The notes under the pieces: generated by a model | What the model was told of the DNA's origin: nothing | What the model saw: the letters and a program-made list of their open reading frames with translations, nothing else | Databases searched by the model: none | In this document: positions 1 to 9,728 of the stretch, in pieces | How positions within the stretch are numbered: the stretch's first letter is position 1 | How the letters are laid out: the number at the start of each line of letters is the position of its first letter | Translations under genes and position numbers: made by a program | Assembly (NCBI GenBank): GCA_022570795.1 | Contig: JAKUDP010000012.1 | Location: 496,001 to 560,000 of the forward strand | Source: Sphaerulina vaccinii | Lineage: Eukaryota > Ascomycota > Dothideomycetes > Mycosphaerellales > Mycosphaerellaceae | Direction of reading: 5' to 3' | DNA: 64,000 nucleotides

Positions 1-624
1 GCTGCTCTTGATGTGTCGAAAGAGTTCTGTTGGTCGATTGACAATAGATTGCCTGGCCTTGCTGAACAGGGAGTTGGAAGCCATTGTGTTGGACCTGAGA
101 CGAGAGGCTGGCATCGCCAATAGCATCTGTCAGGTAATTTACTTTCAAAGGCCAGAGTGAAGACTCTTCAAGTGACACTTGCCTTGCAGTGCCTGGACCC
201 ACAGTCCACGTTGCTTCCCCACTAGCATGCTTTCGTTCCTACACCGAGTGAGTATGACTGGGCTCTATGTCGCGGCGCTGGCCTCAACATAAGGATTGGG
301 ACGATGTAAGCAAGAACGGGGCAATAATCTGTCTGAGCATCCCTGTAGGGCAAATAGATGTGTGGGCAGAAATCGCACTTCGAGTGATGGCACCAGATCG
401 AATCTGTCCAGTGCTTTGGCTCGGGTCGGGCTGCTGCCATGTTCCAAGTTCATAATCGTGGTTGCCTCAAAGCTTGTCGCTCGGCAGGAAGTTTTCTCTT
501 CGGCCTCGTCTCATCGACGTGCAGACTTCACCGGCGCACGAAAACAAAGCGCAGTGACGCTAGCCCAGTACGTGAACTGAGAGTCGCAGCATTTCACAGA
601 AGTACTGACCAGGCGAAAAAAGAA
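1..624. other. Left flank, no supported gene
   Basis: This is the stretch upstream of the first F-box-like gene. Short open frames exist on both strands, but none has a recognisable domain or plausible composition. The frame that runs into the first gene is open from an ATG at 439. The 62 extra residues it would add do not resemble the amino end of the paralogues, so I treat them as non-coding leader. Confidence 0.5.
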
Positions 625-1227
625 ATGGCTACACAGTCCGCCGGTGAGCTTGTGGCCGGCATCCCAGAACTACTCGAACACATCTTGTTGGACCCCGACT
701 CTTCCCAACCGAGCCGCAACGACGAACGAGATATGATGTGTACGCTGCTCAGACTTCTCGGAGTCAGCCATAGCTTCCGAAACACCATCATCGGCTCATT
801 GAAGCTTCAGCGTAAGCTCTACGGTGTAGCGTGTGATGCGAAACATGAAATTGGCACCTGGAATCCATTGCTTAGGGCGAAGCTTCGTGTGAGAGCGCCT
901 GATGGAAATGTCTACCGCATCATACGGAAGTGCGCGCCATCGACAGAGAGCGACTGTGGCATCGCAGAGGTGGTTTTCCAGAGATGCTATGCATCCAGAG
1001 TTTACGGGCAGTACAAACTAGCGGCAGAGGGCTCATGGCGGAAGATGTACCTCTGGCGGTCAAGACACGAAGTATTGCGCGTGGCGACCGACACTGGGTT
1101 CACACGCAAAGTGTCCTTGGCCAATCCGACTGTAGGCGAGGTCTACGACAAGGTTTTCGTGGAGGGAATGCCTTTGAGTCAGTCTATGACAGCACGCGGC
1201 TACCACAACGTCTTTGTACCAGTATGA
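625..1227 (+). CDS. F-box-like protein, paralogue 1 of a tandem array
   Basis: This is a single-exon gene of 200 residues. The ATG at 625 is chosen because the amino end (MATQSAGELVAGIPELLEHI) lines up with the starts of the next two paralogues; an upstream in-frame ATG at 439 is less likely. Residues about 12-65 have F-box character: IPELLEHILL, a helical stretch ending in the V/LS..FRNTIIGS pattern, then a QRKLY turn. The carboxyl half has conserved blocks SWRKMYLW and NPTVGEVYDKV. F-box proteins normally hand substrates to SCF ubiquitin ligases through Skp1; that role is inferred here from a divergent match. It is the most complete of the three adjacent copies. No substrate-binding repeat such as LRR, WD or kelch is visible. 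Confidence 0.7.
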   Translation: MATQSAGELVAGIPELLEHILLDPDSSQPSRNDERDMMCTLLRLLGVSHSFRNTIIGSLKLQRKLYGVACDAKHEIGTWNPLLRAKLRVRAPDGNVYRIIRKCAPSTESDCGIAEVVFQRCYASRVYGQYKLAAEGSWRKMYLWRSRHEVLRVATDTGFTRKVSLANPTVGEVYDKVFVEGMPLSQSMTARGYHNVFVPV

Positions 1228-1967
1228 TTGGAAGCCTGAGACCCAGGGAGAACCGAGGGAATGCACCGACAGATGGCGGTGATGTAGCTCCTGTGGTTCC
1301 AGTTTCAAGCATTGAAGCACATCTCCATATGGCAAATTGAGCAAGCAAAAAGTAACAACCAAAAGTGCATCAGAGTAGCCATGATCGTATCTTCAGCGGG
1401 GTACTCTTAGGGATTCGATCAACCCATTCGATTCGTCTCCGAAGAGTTACTAATTACTCTCATAGTAATCCTCAAAATGTCCTGACAACTAGAATGATGT
1501 TAGGCGCTGTCTTTTGATATTGTGGTTGGAGGTGTATGCTTACTGTAATTGCGCCATTGATGGTGTTACTGATCATTAATTAGAATGATGCTGCAACTTC
1601 AAAACATGTAGCTCCATATTTGGCACTAGCGCCGTTCTGCCTGAATTTTTTCCTTCTTCTCGCAATGCCCAGATGTCTCTGGTGTCTTGCCATCGCAGCG
1701 CCCGTGTTGCAAAGCTCATCTGACACGCGTCGTGCGAGAAGACTGTTGGTCTGAAGCAGGCTCGCTTGACAGGTTGTTTTGATGTGAAGCGAACCGGAAG
1801 GCAGGAGCGGAAACGCTAGCGTAGGAAGCCGAAAAGGACCTCCACCGGCTGTCTTTCTTTCACAAACATCAACAACTGAGCTCATCAGATCGAGAACACC
1901 CATCAGCCATACCAAGTATGTCGCATTAGAGACGCGTTTTCGAAACGGATACTGACATGTGACAGCA
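1228..1967. other. Spacer between F-box-like paralogues 1 and 2
   Basis: About 740 bp separate the two paralogues. A minus-strand frame of 244 codons (1580-2314) overlaps paralogue 2 antisense. It looks like a shadow, with Ser/Arg/Cys-rich composition and no domain. Nothing else is supported. Confidence 0.5.
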
Positions 1968-2408
1968 ATGGCCGTCCAATCTGCCGGCGAACGAGTCGCG
2001 AACATTCCAGAACTGCTCGAACACATCCTCGACATGTCCGTGGACGTGGGAGATGCCAGGAGCAGAGTGCGCGCATTGCTACACGCCCAACGCGTTAGTC
2101 TTGCGTTTCGCAATACCATCGTCGGATCGAAAAAGATAAGACGGAAGCTCTTCTTGGTCGCACCAAGCATTGTCTTTACAGGTGTCGAAGACTGGCTGGA
2201 CAACCCACTGCTACGACAACGAATGCATATCAGGACGCCAGATGACGCTATCGAGCTCCGTTGGAGGCGTGAGGACTCTGAAACGGAAAATGGCTTCGCA
2301 ATGCTGCACATCAAGTTCCTCCCGCAGATTTGCGGAGGGTTTCATGAACCCGACGGCTGGGGAGATCTGGGATGCGGTCTGGATGCGGCGATGATGTTCA
2401 ACGCATGA
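1968..2408 (+). pseudogene. F-box-like protein, paralogue 2, deleted and frameshifted
   Basis: The ATG at 1968 opens MAVQSAGERVANIPELLEHI, clearly homologous to paralogue 1, and similarity continues through the FRNTIVGS and RRKLFL blocks and a NPLLRQRMHIRTPDD stretch. After about residue 115 the frame no longer matches. The next conserved family block (NPTVGEVYDKV in paralogue 1) is found here as NPTAGEIWDAV, but in the +1 frame, which ends at 2394. The SWRKMYLW block in between is missing. The simplest reading is a small deletion with frameshift near 2300-2350, leaving a 146-residue truncated frame. It could still be expressed as a short F-box-only protein. Confidence 0.55.
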
Positions 2409-2690
2409 CTGCGTGTGCTCTGCTGCTACAGAAACACCAAGTCCAGAAGGTCGGGCCAGCATAGGAAGCGTACGGCAGAGGTACCAGACCAGATACCAGA
2501 TACCAAGAGGCAGGCACGCGTTAAGCGAGGCACTAGCGCGGAAAAGCCGGAACGTTGCCAAATTCCACTTTTCTTCTCATCTGTTCCACTTCGAAATCCA
2601 TCAGCCGCGGATCATAGCCATCGCCTCCAATGACTGCCAGTACGTCAACGCAGTACGCAACCACTAGGACCATACTGACACTAAGCAGAG

Positions 2691-3158
2691 ATGGCTGGCA
2701 CTCAAGTTGCAGACATTGCAGAACTGCTCGAGAACATTCTGCTGAAGCTGGAGTCATGCAGCCCACTCAGCAGCATACGCGATATCATCAGGATGCGCAG
2801 AGTCAATCGCACATTCCGAGATGCGATTGCCAATTCCCTTCCAATCAAGCGAATACTGTTCCTGGCTCCTCCGAGGCGCTTTGCGCAGCGACATAACTAC
2901 GACGATGTAAATAAGAGGGTAGCGTGCATTTCCTTTACCGAGAACGTCCATCCGAATTTCAGTCTTGATTGTGTCCGACTCCCGAATAAGGAAGGAGAGG
3001 ACTACGCCAGGCTGAGCATCATAGTCTGGACGAGCTCGAAGTTCAAGCGCAATTTCGTATCCGTGGAGCCCGACGTTTGGTGGCGGAAGATGTATCTGCA
3101 CCAGATGAGATATAAGGTCCAGATCCAGACCAGGAAGCAGCGCGTACAACAGATTTAG
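2691..3158 (+). CDS. F-box-like protein, paralogue 3, shortened at the carboxyl end
   Basis: This is a single exon of 155 residues. It starts MAGTQVADIAELLENILLKL and keeps the F-box-like helical core ending RMRRVNRTFRDAIANS, followed by KRILFLAPP. The WWRKMYLHQMRYKV block matches SWRKMYLW of paralogue 1. The frame then stops at a TAG just after QQI, before the family's NPT.GE...V block. Downstream in the same frame a weakly similar PPEVYYK string appears, so the stop may be a nonsense mutation. Its orientation and spacing (282 bp after paralogue 2) show tandem duplication. It sits tail to tail with TAP42. Confidence 0.6.
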   Translation: MAGTQVADIAELLENILLKLESCSPLSSIRDIIRMRRVNRTFRDAIANSLPIKRILFLAPPRRFAQRHNYDDVNKRVACISFTENVHPNFSLDCVRLPNKEGEDYARLSIIVWTSSKFKRNFVSVEPDVWWRKMYLHQMRYKVQIQTRKQRVQQI

Positions 3159-3340
3159 AAGGCCAGTATGCCACCAGAAGTATACTACAAGAGTGAGCAT
3201 GACAGTGGAGCGAGCTCCTCGTAGAATGGTTAAGCAGCAATACATATAGCTGCAGAAGATTTCCAGATCCACTCCTTCGGCATCGGCCAGGACAACATAC
3301 CAGTCCGTTCCTCGAATCCACCTCTACCTCGTCTTCCGCC

Positions 3341-4414
3341 TCATCCGCGATTGATCGTATTCCCACTCCCCTTAGGATTAGCCTCAACATATTCATCCCA
3401 GTCTCTCGCCTTCATGGTAGCTTTATCCGCCTCTTCATAATCATCCTCATCAACATATTTCTTCTCTCCCGAAGCAGCTCCTCCACTTCCATCTTCGATC
3501 ATTCCACCTCTTTTCCTTTCCTCCTCAAGATACTCGTCAATTGACATTGTAGGTAGACTGTGATCAGGTCTGAAAACACCTTGCTTCAACTCTTGTCGAG
3601 GGAGTAGAGTGAAGGGTCGGAGTGGTTTGCCTTTTGAATCGAGAAGGGGACCTTTCATCCCAGCGCTGAGGTGTTGTGGGCCGTCCAGACGGTTGGTGTA
3701 GCCGTTTGCTCTCTCGCGTGTGCGATCACGTCCATCATCTAGGGTCATACTGCGGATATCCGGCAGCGGAGTTGCTGGCGCGAGACTTAGGATGTGTAAT
3801 TCCATTGCTATACTTTCCAGTGAAGCAAAGGACTGATGTGTAGAATATGCGATGTTTGTCAATTCTAGTTCTCGGGCTTTCTCATCGTCTTCTTCTAGGA
3901 TTCTTGGATGCTGGCGCATGTATGCCAATTTCTCTTTCAATGCTTTTTCTTCTTTGAATCGTCTGATTTTGGTATCTCGTCGAGCTGATGCGTCTGTTGT
4001 TCCGGAGGCTGCAATGGAGAATTTGTTGGGGCTTTCGCGGTATTGTTCGAGAAGTTTGAAGTCGTCTATCGTGAGGAGGTCGTAGTTGTCGAGACGTTTG
4101 AGGTATTGTTCGTAGTGGTCTTGTGCTCGTTGGAGGTTCGCTTTTCGGAATTCGCGGTCGTTGATGCGGACGATGAGTTCGGCTATGCGGAAGTTGAGGA
4201 GGAGGTATTGTAAGTCGGAGGTTGTGATGTCTTCGAGGGATTCGTTCGGTGAGAAGAGAGAGATCTGGGAGGCGATTTCGAGACATTCTTCGTAGAGTTG
4301 AATGGCTGCTGTGAGGAGGTCTTGAGCGTCGTTGGAAGACGTGACTTCGATCTTGTTGCGCTTCTTCTCGGCGTCATTGTAGACTGAGCGCAGGCTGCGA
4401 TTCTCTTCGGACAT
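3341..4414 (-). CDS. TAP42: TAP42-like protein, type 2A phosphatase regulator
   Basis: A single exon encodes 357 residues, the usual length of the Tap42/alpha-4 family. Tap42 binds the catalytic subunits of PP2A-type phosphatases (Pph21/22, Sit4) and couples them to TOR nutrient signalling in the cytosol. Here the amino 240 residues form the helical phosphatase-binding region, with LYEECLEIASQISLFSPNESLEDI, DLQYLLLNFRIAELIVRI and YEQYLKRLDNYDLL. The carboxyl part carries family hallmarks: KPLRPFTLLP, VFRPDHSLPTMSIDEYLEEE, and an acidic tail ending DWDEYVEANPKGSGNTINRG. The gene diverges from DCL1 across 339 bp. Nothing looks disrupted. Confidence 0.93.
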   Translation of the reverse strand: MSEENRSLRSVYNDAEKKRNKIEVTSSNDAQDLLTAAIQLYEECLEIASQISLFSPNESLEDITTSDLQYLLLNFRIAELIVRINDREFRKANLQRAQDHYEQYLKRLDNYDLLTIDDFKLLEQYRESPNKFSIAASGTTDASARRDTKIRRFKEEKALKEKLAYMRQHPRILEEDDEKARELELTNIAYSTHQSFASLESIAMELHILSLAPATPLPDIRSMTLDDGRDRTRERANGYTNRLDGPQHLSAGMKGPLLDSKGKPLRPFTLLPRQELKQGVFRPDHSLPTMSIDEYLEEERKRGGMIEDGSGGAASGEKKYVDEDDYEEADKATMKARDWDEYVEANPKGSGNTINRG

Positions 4415-4753
4415 TTTGGTGAATATACAGTGATGTAAGTGTATTGTCTTTCACATTCATGAAGCTGGAGAAACGAAGATAGACTTTCCGAGCAAGCGCC
4501 ACAGTGAACAACGCCACATCTATGGCGGTGCAATATCAAAACGCGTCTCCCTTCCCTCTCTTCTGCCTGTTTCGCGACAAACACATTCACTTTACAGGTC
4601 ACATCGTGCCTGCCACACTCCTTTACACTGAATTGCCCGACATGCAGTCCACTTTGTCACTTTGCTTACACACAAAGAACAACATCTCCCACTTCTACTT
4701 CCACTAACCACAACACTCCGTTTTCATCACGACAAACAGAACTCATCACCACT
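4415..4753. promoter_or_regulatory. Divergent intergenic region between TAP42 and DCL1
   Basis: 339 bp lie between two oppositely oriented start codons, so promoters for both genes must be here or overlap the genes. The DCL1 side is C/T- and CA-rich and leads to a good start context (caccactATGGG). I see no confident TATA box or named operator. Confidence 0.6.
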
Positions 4754-7700
4754 ATGGGCGCCCCAAAGGAGCAGACACCGCCACCCCAGGAGCGCGACAC
4801 ATCATTCGAGGACGACGAGGACATTGGCTCTGGTGACGAAGATGACATCGCGAGACCACCAACAGGAGCTTCCAACGCCGCTACCTGGAGAGACAAGCGT
4901 CGTGCCCAACGATCCATCTTCGACTCATGGATTGTCAGCTCCGATGGTCAGGAGGCCTTGAAGAAGAAGATCAAGAACCCGACAGATGCCCTGGACGACA
5001 ACCAGTCTATTCACTCACTCCTGGCCTCCCAGCAACGAGGAGCTCAAATCGTGAAGAATCCGCGTGAGTATCAGATTGAGCTCTTCGAACGTGCCAAGAA
5101 GCAGAACACGATTGCTGTGCTGGACACAGGGTCTGGCAAGACACTGATCGCAGTGCTGCTTCTGAGGTGGATCATTGACAATGAGATTGAGAATCGAGCT
5201 AAGGGCATGCCCGCCAAGATCTCCTTCTTCCTGGTTGCATCAGTTACCTTGGTCTACCAGCAATTCTCGGTGCTAGAGTGCAATCTTGATCACAAGATTG
5301 CGAGACTGTGCGGCGCTGACAACACTGACCGATGGGACGGGACGCGATGGTTCAAGGAATTCTATGAAAACAAGGTCATCGTGTGCACAGCCGAGATTCT
5401 GAACCAAGCACTGGCTCACAGCTACATCAACATGAGTCAAATCAACCTGCTGATCTTCGACGAAGCTCACCACACCAAGAAGAATCACTCCTACGCACGG
5501 ATCATCAAAGACTTTTACTTGACTGAGGATGTTGCCACGAGGCCGCGCATCTTCGGCATGACAGCAAGCCCGATCGATGCGAAGATGGACGTCATACAGG
5601 CCGCCTCAGAACTGGAATGCCTTCTTGACTCGAAGATTGCCACTACGAGCGATATGAGTCTGACTGAAGCAATCAAGAAGCCTACCGAGGAGATCATGAG
5701 ATACGATGCGCTCCCACATGCAGGCTACGAGACCGAGTTGCTACGAGACGTGAAGTCTCGATATGAGCACATTCCTGTGTTCAAGCACGTCTTTGAGCGA
5801 GCAATCCAGATTGCGCGCCATCTTGGTCGCTGGTGTGCAGACAGCTACATCTTACACGCATTCTCGCACGACAAGTCAGGTAAGTACGAAATGGACGCTG
5901 AAAAGAAGTTTCATGCTCGAAGAGTGGAACGTGAGATGGCCGAGCTGGACAATGCTGTCAAGGAGATTCGTGAAGCCATTGAATACGTCTACACCCGTCG
6001 AGACGTGCTGGACAAGCTTGAAGGCAGCGACATCAGCTCCAAAGTCCTCCAACTGCAGCGCTACTTGAATCTGCAATTCGAGCGGCCGTCCGACCATCGT
6101 TGCATTGTCTTCGTGGATCGTCGGTACACAGCTCGCATGCTGCACAACCTCTTCTTGCGTCTGAGTACACCACACATGAAGGGACACTTCCTCGTCGGGT
6201 CCAATAATGGCGGTCTCGATGAGGACACATTTACCTTCAAACAGCAAGTCCTCACTCTGATGAAGTTCAGAAAAGGTGAGATCAATTGTCTCTTCGCCAC
6301 ATCAGTTGCCGAGGAGGGCTTGGACGTTCCTGATTGCAACCTCATCGTCCGCTTCGACATGTACACTACGATGATTCAGTATGTGCAATCAAGAGGTCGA
6401 GCTCGAAACCGGAACTCCAAGTTCATACACATGATCGAGAACGGCAACTCGATCCACTCACAGACTTTGAATGAAGTTCGCTATGCTGAGGCGACCATGC
6501 GTAAGTACTGTGATCTGCTCCCGGAAGATCGAAAGCTGCAGGGCAATCAAGATGGCCTCGATCAACTTCTTGAGCGAGAGAAGACCATGGAAGTCATGGT
6601 CGACCCGGTTTCTGGAGCTAAGCTCACATACTCCAATGCTTTAAGCATTCTTGCCCACTTTGTCACGGCAGTGCCTACGGAGAGCGATGAGCCACAGCAC
6701 CCGACATATGTTGTGTCGAATCGAGCTCAGAAGTTCATTGCGGAAGTGATGCTACCAGGTAGCTCTCCATTGCGCTCCATGATAGGCTTCATCCACACGA
6801 AGCGATCGTTAGCCAAGCGATCTGCAGCTTTCAATGCTTGCAAGTACCTGCGGCGAAAGAATTACTTGAATGAAAATCTCATTCCGATCTATCAGAAGAA
6901 GCTGCCTGCCATGAGGAATGCGCTTCTGGCTGTGGACATGAAAGCTACTTCGGGATACGGCATGCAGATCAAGCCAAAGGTCTGGGCTGAGCAGAGAGGT
7001 TTGCACCCAGAAGAGCTGTGGCTTACAGTCATAGACTTTCCGGAAGGTCTTGACAGACCACATCAGGCTCTGGCGTTTCTGACGCGAACACCTATGCCAC
7101 AGCTGCCTGCTTTCGGCGTGTACCGCAACAATGGTGATACTACCTTGGTGAAGTCCGCAAGTCTACGACTACCACTCATCCTCACAAAGGAGCGTCTCGA
7201 AAAGCTCAGCTGCTTCACATTTCGCGTATTCACTGATGTCTTCAGTAAGATCTACGAAGAAGAGCCTCTGAAGCTATCGTACTGGCTGGCACCTGTCAAA
7301 GTCAGTCTGGACACCCACGATGACAATTTAGAAGCAGAACGAGATATCAGTCCGATCGCAGCGATCGACTGGGAGCTGCTGGACGTGGTGCTTGCTAACA
7401 TCGAGTATCCACGCTGGAATCCAGAGACTCCGCACGAGCGCTATATCAACAAGTTCATTGTCGACAAGTGGGATGGAGGCCGCAAGTTCTTCTCCATCGG
7501 CGTTGAGCCTTCACTGAAGCAGAGTGATCCCATACCAGAAGACGCCAACAAAGGCAAGCACGCCAAATCGGTCCTCGACTACAGTGTCAGCCTGTGGAAG
7601 AAGTCCCGCTCAAAGATTACCTGGGCAGAGAATCAACCTGTCATTGAGACACAATTGGCAATCCTTCGTCGCAACATGCTGGCACCGCCAGAGAAGAAAG

Positions 7701-9385
7701 AAGTCGAAGGCATAACTAAAGCCTATGTGGTTCCTGAACTACTGAAGATTTCTGCGCTGACACCTGAGGTTGCGACTGCTTGTATTGTGTGGCCATCCAT
7801 CATCCACCGTTTCGAGTCATACCTCATCAGCTTGGAGGGATGCTCAACGATTGGTCTCGATTGTGGTCCCAGGTTCGCGCTAGCCGCCTTCACGAAAGAC
7901 TCAGACAACCAGGGCGAGCACGACGCAGAGCGAGTCAATTTCCAGCGCGGTATGGGCGAGAACTATGAGCGTCTGGAGTTCATCGGTGATACCTTCTTGA
8001 AAACGGCGACCACGATTTCGACCTTCATTCAGAACCCGAATGAGAACGAATTCGAATTCCATGTTCGCCGCATGCAGATGCTGTGCAACAAGAACCTCTT
8101 CGGCACTGCTCTCAAGCTCAAGTTGTATGAGTATGTGCGCAGCATGGCTTTCAATCGCCGATACTGGTATCCTGAAGGCCTGAAGCTTCTTCAAGGTACT
8201 GGTGTGATCAAAGGCCAGGAGAAGGAGAACTTCCACGAATCTCGCAATCATGATCTTGGTGAGAAGACCATCGCTGATGTCTGCGAGGCCCTCATTGGCG
8301 CAGCGTACCTTACGTGGGATCAGCCTGGGTCATGGCAGCCAGAGCACTGGACAAATGCGGTCAAAGCTGTGACGACCCTCGTCGATTCTGATGACCACCG
8401 AATGCTCACCTGGGACGACTATCGAACGGCTTACAAGAAGCCAGACTACCAGATTGCCGAGACGACAGCAGTGCAGCGCGAGCTTGCTCAAAAGGTCGAG
8501 CGTGAGCACGCATATCACTTCAACTACCCGCGCCTTCTGTACTCATCATTCATGCATCCCTCGGTGCCATACGACAAGGGCAAGGTACCAAGTTACCAAC
8601 GACTAGAGTTCCTGGGTGATGCTCTCCTCGACCAAGCCTCAATTACCTATCTGTTCCACAAGTACCCAGACAAAGACCCTCAATGGCTGACTGAGCACAA
8701 GATGGCAATGGTCAGCAACAAGTTCCTTGGCGCTCTCTGCGTCAACATTGGCTTCCACAAGCATCTCAAGCACAACCACGCTGCTATGATCTCGCAGATC
8801 ACGACTTACGCTTCCGATCTCCTCGAAGCCAAGCGTGTAGCAGGCGAAAGCAGAGATTACTGGACTACTGTCTCCGACCCACCGAAATGCCTTCCCGACA
8901 TCATCGAAGCCTACGTAGGAGCAATGTTCATCGACTCGGATTTCAACTACGCCGAAGTCCAACGCTTCTTCGACGAGCACGTTCAGTGGTACTTCGAAGA
9001 CATGACAGTCTACGATACCTTCGCGAACAATCATCCTTGCACTCATCTCCACAATATGCTTCAGACTACCTTTGGCTGCATGGATTATCGTCTCATGGCC
9101 AAGGAACTTCCGAGTATTGATGGAGTGGAGAGGAAAGATGTTGTGGCTGTTGTCATGATTCATGATAGGATTATGGCTAGTAGTGCGGGTAAATCTGGGA
9201 GGTATGCGAGATTGAGAGCTGCGAATAAGGCTATTGAGAAGCTTGATGGGCTTGCGCCGTTTGATTTCAGAGCGAAGTATGGTTGCGATTGTAAGGTTGA
9301 TGAGTCTGGACAAGTTGTTCTGGGGCAGAGTCTAGATATGGAGGGTGAGGAAGCTGGTGGATTGGATGGGGCTTGTGGTGTCTGA
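4754..9385 (+). CDS. DCL1: Dicer-like protein 1 (RNA interference ribonuclease)
   Basis: One uninterrupted exon encodes 1543 residues. Dicer cuts double-stranded RNA into small RNAs for Argonaute. Domains in order: a helicase ATP-binding domain with DTGSGKT at about 124-130 and the DEAHH box at 236; a helicase C domain (about 440-590) with CIVFVDRRYTARML, ATSVAEEGLDVPD and QYVQSRGRAR; a Dicer dimerisation region (about 615-710); a long middle region where a PAZ-like domain would lie but is not obvious; RNase III domain A with ERLEFIGD at about 1072-1079 and DVCEALIGAAY near 1175; RNase III domain B with QRLEFLGDALLD near 1283-1293 and DIIEAYVGAMF near 1381; and a divergent carboxyl dsRNA-binding region followed by a CDCKV tail. 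All four acidic RNase III motifs are present, so it looks active. Length and the REYQIELFERAKKQNTIAVL segment favour fungal Dcl1 over Dcl2. Confidence 0.95.
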   Translation: MGAPKEQTPPPQERDTSFEDDEDIGSGDEDDIARPPTGASNAATWRDKRRAQRSIFDSWIVSSDGQEALKKKIKNPTDALDDNQSIHSLLASQQRGAQIVKNPREYQIELFERAKKQNTIAVLDTGSGKTLIAVLLLRWIIDNEIENRAKGMPAKISFFLVASVTLVYQQFSVLECNLDHKIARLCGADNTDRWDGTRWFKEFYENKVIVCTAEILNQALAHSYINMSQINLLIFDEAHHTKKNHSYARIIKDFYLTEDVATRPRIFGMTASPIDAKMDVIQAASELECLLDSKIATTSDMSLTEAIKKPTEEIMRYDALPHAGYETELLRDVKSRYEHIPVFKHVFERAIQIARHLGRWCADSYILHAFSHDKSGKYEMDAEKKFHARRVEREMAELDNAVKEIREAIEYVYTRRDVLDKLEGSDISSKVLQLQRYLNLQFERPSDHRCIVFVDRRYTARMLHNLFLRLSTPHMKGHFLVGSNNGGLDEDTFTFKQQVLTLMKFRKGEINCLFATSVAEEGLDVPDCNLIVRFDMYTTMIQYVQSRGRARNRNSKFIHMIENGNSIHSQTLNEVRYAEATMRKYCDLLPEDRKLQGNQDGLDQLLEREKTMEVMVDPVSGAKLTYSNALSILAHFVTAVPTESDEPQHPTYVVSNRAQKFIAEVMLPGSSPLRSMIGFIHTKRSLAKRSAAFNACKYLRRKNYLNENLIPIYQKKLPAMRNALLAVDMKATSGYGMQIKPKVWAEQRGLHPEELWLTVIDFPEGLDRPHQALAFLTRTPMPQLPAFGVYRNNGDTTLVKSASLRLPLILTKERLEKLSCFTFRVFTDVFSKIYEEEPLKLSYWLAPVKVSLDTHDDNLEAERDISPIAAIDWELLDVVLANIEYPRWNPETPHERYINKFIVDKWDGGRKFFSIGVEPSLKQSDPIPEDANKGKHAKSVLDYSVSLWKKSRSKITWAENQPVIETQLAILRRNMLAPPEKKEVEGITKAYVVPELLKISALTPEVATACIVWPSIIHRFESYLISLEGCSTIGLDCGPRFALAAFTKDSDNQGEHDAERVNFQRGMGENYERLEFIGDTFLKTATTISTFIQNPNENEFEFHVRRMQMLCNKNLFGTALKLKLYEYVRSMAFNRRYWYPEGLKLLQGTGVIKGQEKENFHESRNHDLGEKTIADVCEALIGAAYLTWDQPGSWQPEHWTNAVKAVTTLVDSDDHRMLTWDDYRTAYKKPDYQIAETTAVQRELAQKVEREHAYHFNYPRLLYSSFMHPSVPYDKGKVPSYQRLEFLGDALLDQASITYLFHKYPDKDPQWLTEHKMAMVSNKFLGALCVNIGFHKHLKHNHAAMISQITTYASDLLEAKRVAGESRDYWTTVSDPPKCLPDIIEAYVGAMFIDSDFNYAEVQRFFDEHVQWYFEDMTVYDTFANNHPCTHLHNMLQTTFGCMDYRLMAKELPSIDGVERKDVVAVVMIHDRIMASSAGKSGRYARLRAANKAIEKLDGLAPFDFRAKYGCDCKVDESGQVVLGQSLDMEGEEAGGLDGACGV

Positions 9386-9728
9386 GGCAAGCAGGCTGGT
9401 GTGAGTGGGGTTCTGCTTGGAGCATAGCGATCACGACTTTCGAATGATGATGATGACGATGAGGCAGTATACTACTGCTAATGAGACATGACTGTAGCAT
9501 AGATAGAAGAACGATATGAGTGATGATCCATCTACAATGCACCTCACATGCCTTGGCGATTGGAGCTGCTTCGGCCTCCACTCCCGACTCGAAGCCGATA
9601 TCGCTGCCAGTACGCACCTCACTCTCAACATCAACTCCTCGTCCAATTCATCACGAATCAGGAATCAACACAAGACCACAGTACAAGAAGACCCAAACAC
9701 AGAAATAGACCCAAAGAAAACAAACAAG
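9386..9728. other. Intergenic, DCL1 3' side and cyclodeaminase leader
   Basis: These 343 bp hold the DCL1 3' region and the leader of the next gene. The downstream frame is open back to 9516, which would add 71 Ser/Asn/Thr-rich residues to the cyclodeaminase. They have no family similarity, so I read the stretch as 5' leader. No other gene is supported. Confidence 0.5.

Noticed and set aside
1580..2314. 244-codon minus-strand frame
   Set aside because: It lies antisense to F-box-like paralogue 2, has shadow-like composition (Ser/Arg/Cys) and no domain.
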